A stretch of DNA of 64,000 bases, from the NCBI GenBank assembly GCA_003993805.1, contig RSEF01000003.1, positions 58,249,395 to 58,313,394 of the forward strand, read 5' to 3'. The DNA comes from Himantopus leucocephalus (lineage: Eukaryota; Chordata; Aves; Charadriiformes; Recurvirostridae). Positions 59,801 to 64,000 of the stretch are shown here, piece by piece. A program made the position numbers and the translations under genes. Position 1 is the first letter of the stretch; the number at the start of each line of letters is the position of its first letter. The notes below the pieces were generated by a model. The model did not search any database. It saw only the letters and a program-made list of their open reading frames with translations, and was not told the DNA's origin.

Positions 59801-61456
59801 TAGCCATGATGATTTTGAATATACAATACCTCATCTATAGAGAAATAATATGAAATATCATAATTAATAAGTCTGTAAGTTTCAGGAGAATATATGACAG
59901 TTGACTAAATTATTCTAAAGAGTTGGTGAGATAAAAGGGAAAGGAGAACATGATGAATTTGCAGAGGAAATATGGGATTCATCTCATTTGACATTTGTCA
60001 AGTTTGTTAGGTGTCCATGGTAAACTGATAGTCTTCACTCCTGTGGTCATTGCATCCTTCGGCAAGCAAGTTCTCCTGTCTGACTATAGGTGTCCAAAAG
60101 ACATGGAATAGCTTTTCTACATCTCTCTCCCCTAATGAATGAGGTAGCATAGATGTCTGTACTAGCTTATACACCTATCTTATAGATAGCTTCATGTTTA
60201 GCTGCTCAATGAATCCCACTCTGTTTCCAGTTATCAGTTATAAGATGAATTATAGAACCCACAGTACTGTCACATACCAAATATCCATTAGCATTGTGAG
60301 AAAATTTTTAATTTAATGGCACATAATTTTTCTCTTGGTGTTAGCTTATTTGCTTTTCTTCTGTGTTTCTGTTGAGAATAGCCACAGAGCTATTCTCAGA
60401 GTTTTACATACATGGATATTTCTATAACGGCTCAGACATCTTTCCCACTTCCACAGAGGTTAGTTCAGTCTTCTCCAAGAACAGCCCACAGACTAGTTAA
60501 GTTCTGCCAGTTACCTTTCGTTCATCTGGCTCGTGCCAGCTTGCTTCTCTCATTTAACAAGTCTACTTCCAGAGCCTGAGGATGCAGCAGGGCAGGCCGG
60601 GATGGAGGGAGTGTGAAGGAAAAGAGTTGTAGGTAAAAGGCTGTGGTCTGAAAAAATGACAGTACAGGAAATTATTTGCTTTATGAACACAACAGGGTGG
60701 AAAGCAGACTGGGAAAAGGATCGAAGCTTGGTATCCTCTTGCATTGCACTGAGCACCACGGGGAACAGCGCTGAGCTTAGTTGGGCTGCGATGAAGGCTG
60801 CAGGGATGGGGTCTCCACGGCACAGTGAGGGTCAGGTGAGGAAGGGGCTTTTGCAAAGAGCTGGGTTGGAAGGAAGACTATCCTGTAGGTACCAAAATTT
60901 TCCCAGGCAGCTGCTTTCTATTTTTAGGGTATCAACACCGTGGGGGCAATTTCCGCATCCATCAAGCAGAAGGCAATTTTGAAATTTTAGTGCATCGTGG
61001 CTGTGAGAGGAAGGACTAAAAGGCTGCGTTTGCCATGGTTTAAGCAGCTTGAAATACAACCAGAAATACATGGATAAAGCATTATATGAGGGAGTATTGA
61101 TTTTTGGTTAGACAGTGTTACCCTCATTTGGATTCCGGATCTTAACTGTCGTCTTGGTGATTTTACTCACTGGGCTGTGCAAGACTTGTTTTTATTACAT
61201 CAGTAATTTAAATGAGTAATTCTATCATAAGCTAGAGCTAAAATAATAAACTAGAATATATTTACATCTATATAGACACAAGTGGGTTCTTAGCTCCTTT
61301 ATTAAGGTAATATTTTACTTGAGCAATACACGTATTAGCAAGCTGATTGTTTTTCCATGTTATTTTCTGAATACAGCACTTCTTTTTCAGTGTGCATCTA
61401 CAAGTTCTCAGTTTTTCAGTCCCCATGCAGGCAATAAATTAATTAGTTATTAGTCA

Positions 61457-61500
61457 ACACACATATATGTGTGTGTGCGTATACAGGATATATATGAATA
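61457..61500. repeat. AC/TG and AT dinucleotide repeat
   Basis: acacacatatatgtgtgtgt forms a short self-complementary run, followed by ATAT units. Confidence 0.8.
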
Positions 61501-63234
61501 TATCTTGATCACACGACATTTTCTCTGAAGAGGAAGTTTTTTGTGCTAACTACTCACACTGTCCTGCTGTTTCTTATGCAAAGCAAGTAGAAAAGGCACG
61601 GTGAGTTGCCAAGGAACTATTACCTCAAGGGAAAATAAAACTAAAACCTCAGGCATTTGGATCTATTGTGCATTTAAAGTAAAAACCCATTCCATGCTGA
61701 AAGAGACCCAAATCAGAGGACCTGCAACCTCATCAAGGCTAATGCATATACCTGTTTCATCAGCTAACAAAAGTAGAATATAAAATACTGCATCCAACTT
61801 GCATGCAACAACTTTTGCATCATTAACTAAAATTGCATTGAATTTGGCCCCATGCTTTAAGATGTCAAGATGAGTTTTTTAGGCATGCCATGGTAAGGTA
61901 ACCCTAGTGTATCACTCTATTATTTTCCTGCTAAGTTTGGGCTTGGAGATGTGGTGAATGGATTACAGCTGAGGGATTTTTTTGTGCTTCCCAACTGCTT
62001 TTATGTGATTCCCACCAAAAAAAATGTTAGGGGGAAGCTTAACTTTATATTTTCTGAAGAAGAAAGCCTCAAGGGCCACATTTTTTCAGAAGCTTTGACA
62101 ATAATGTGTAAATTGCACGTATTTGCACTGCTGACACTGGGAAAGATGAATGTGCTTTCTGGCTCAGAAAAGGACAAATGCTTTCCTCTGCGCTGGAAGT
62201 TCACAGTCCTTACGAACTTGCTTCCCTACACCAGCCTTTGTTCAAACCTGGTTTTCTGGTAAAAATTATCTGTTTGTCATATCTTAAAAACAGCAGTGTG
62301 CCACAATAAATTTGATACAGTTGCTGCTTTTGTCTGCATGTCTGCTTGAGCAGAAAGTGCTTGAAGACAAAAACAGTGATTAATCCATTGATGATCTAAA
62401 GAATACAATGCTTCAGCACTTGCAGTGCCTAATAGGATGATTTTAATATATGTCCAGCCTATGTCAGGCAAATAAATCAATGCATTTAATTCTGGTCTAG
62501 TATATAAATTATTTATTTTCGAGGTGTTGTGCCCCCCTTTGCGATAATTTTTAAATATAGCATAATTCAGAAGTCATTAACACTTAACTAATTTACAAAT
62601 ATGAAAACCAATAGAAAATTAAAAGAAATATTGCTCAGTGTAAATTGGAATTTTTGCTATATCCCCACACAAAATCAATTATTAGAGGGATGTCTTACTA
62701 TAATCTCAATAAAAAGACCATTCAATAAATGGAATATTCCTTCGCTCTTAATATTCCCAAATTTGATAAAAGGGAGGGGTAATGTTATATTGTATTGAAG
62801 AGGATATTCTAGTATTAATCATCAGTCTATTTCCGAAGAAGCACAAAATACATGCTGATGGGGAATGGAATTCTCCAGTATGTATTCTGACATTTAACCT
62901 GAAACTTTGTTTAGAAGAATTGTACATGGGTTTTAACATCATTGACTGTTTTCCTAGATCATACCTTCTCATATTTTGTTTGTTGTCACTGTTAGTAGAG
63001 TGAAGAGTATTTAAAACAGATTGGTTTCTCATGAACGTACTCACATTCTGTTGAAGATTTGAGAGCAAAAAGAAGAATTCAGTCTTTTCTCCTATTTCTT
63101 TCCTCCTGACCCCTTTTTTGTATGGGGAATAATTAGAGCTAAAAAACAAAGGATAGAAAGTCTCATCTCTTCCAGGAATGAAGCATTCTGAAATTCCCTG
63201 TTTCTTTTTCTGTGTTTATCTGGCAGAGCCCCAG

Positions 63235-63350
63235 ATTCTGTCACCAGTATCTACCCTGCGCAGCTCCTTACTCAAAGCTTAATCCGAAGCCTGTTGAAGT
63301 CAGTGGGAACCTTTCCCTTGACCTCAGGGGAATCAGCTCTGCTTGTGTAG
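63235..63350. repeat. Fossil amniote repeat with imperfect palindrome
   Basis: 'gttgaagtcagtgggaacc' is followed by 'ttcccttgacctcagggg', an imperfect inverted repeat. It matches the 'gaagtcaatgggagtctttcc-attgacttcaatgggc' motif that is scattered in amniote genomes. Family not named. Confidence 0.4.
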
Positions 63351-63804
63351 GCAGAGCAGTTTCAAATTATTTCCACTGCTGACTACAGTGTAAGCACTGG
63401 TTGAAATCAGGAACCTGTCCTGAGATCCAACACTACAGCTAAGTTGATGATGTCTTAAGTTACTATTATACTCTTTTGGTTGTTCTTTAAGAAGCTTAAG
63501 TAGCAACAGCTGCCAGAAAAACAACAGATAAATGACTTTTTTCTTCTCTACTGAGAGTAGAGAAATTAAGGAAAACTGTACAGCTTCTAAAGACTGTGTC
63601 ATTAATAACCATCACTGGAGACATCATAATGATTCTTCTTGTCTTTTGAAATGTTTATGTCAATAATACAAGGTAATCTAGTCATTATAACTCAGGAAAA
63701 AAAAAACACCTTCGTTTTTGTCTGGAGATTGTTTTTAATGGTAGAGGAAGTTCTTCTGATACAAGATAAAGGGACAAAACTTGGAGAGCAGCTTAATAGA
63801 CACT

Positions 63805-63858
63805 ATTCTTACTGACTTCAGTAGGAATTTGGGGTGTTCGGAACTTTCTGAATCCGAG
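63805..63858. repeat. Fossil amniote repeat fragment
   Basis: 'ttactgacttcagtaggaat' followed by 'ttggggtgttcggaactttc' resembles the 'attgacttcaatgggagtt-ttgggtgctcagcacttc' motif of an old amniote repeat. Confidence 0.4.
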
Positions 63859-64000
63859 CTGGTTATTTATGGAAACTCTACAAAAAGTCAGATTTAAATC
63901 TTACTCACTATTGAACCAAGCAGCATTGGGAGCCATTCCAGGCAGACTAGAGCAAATTCAGCTCCATTTTCCTCATTAGCTTAATGGATGTCTGCATTCA

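Larger units (their letters stand above)
59801..64000. other. Intergenic DNA, no gene recognised
   Basis: No exon recognised on either strand. A GC-richer patch at 60,560-61,000 has overlapping open frames on both strands but no family resemblance. The last kilobase carries fossil repeat fragments. Confidence 0.5.

Noticed and set aside
62748..63149. 133-codon minus-strand frame with His/Gly phrases, considered as a zinc-finger piece
   Set aside because: There is an isolated HTGE-like tetrapeptide, but no C2H2 spacing before or after it.
34415..64000. Possible exons of ADGRG6, the expected next gene
   Set aside because: No CUB, pentraxin, GAIN or 7TM sequence is seen in any frame; the gene probably lies beyond the window.

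Overview
The window is vertebrate nuclear DNA, almost certainly from a bird. The sequence contains several CR1 retrotransposon copies carrying the typical avian 3' end (a conserved 'ccttccaaccc' block followed by an octamer tail of the ATTCTATG type), one probable avian ERVL-type retroviral remnant, and two genes whose exons read cleanly as avian orthologues. The species cannot be named from the sequence alone. The base composition is AT-rich, and most of the window is non-coding.

Layout. 1-20.4 kb is intergenic, with a probable ancient LINE relic near 11 kb, a 100-N gap at 12.3 kb, one CR1 at 17.2 kb and a few fossil amniote-repeat traces. 20.9-24.0 kb holds exons 3 and 2 of NMBR (neuromedin B receptor) on the minus strand. 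Its first exon, which encodes the N terminus and TM1-TM3, is absent. A 100-N gap at 24,934-25,033 separates NMBR from the last two coding exons of VTA1 (LIP5, an ESCRT/VPS4 cofactor) on the plus strand at 25.8 kb and 34.3 kb. These are joined by an 8.4-kb intron holding three CR1 copies. From about 37 kb to the end no gene is recognised. This stretch contains two more CR1 copies, a CR1 stub, an ERVL-like fragment near 59 kb, microsatellites and fossil repeats.

The two genes are not functionally linked as far as is known; they are neighbours, and in human they are divergently oriented. Exon 1 of NMBR and the first exons of VTA1 should lie between the two parts seen here. The nominal 100-N gap therefore very probably stands for a missing segment of tens of kilobases, or for a wrong join.

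A second assembly signature is the set of single-N joins at 25,252, 25,391, 27,458, 46,656 and 55,998. Each has near-identical sequence on both sides. They are best read as overlapping contig ends, perhaps from two haplotypes, that were not merged, and not as real tandem duplications. I found no convincing novel gene system. The most interesting biological leads are a 119-codon open frame antisense to the VTA1 3' region with a plausible splice acceptor, and an inverted pair of CR1 elements inside VTA1 intron 7.
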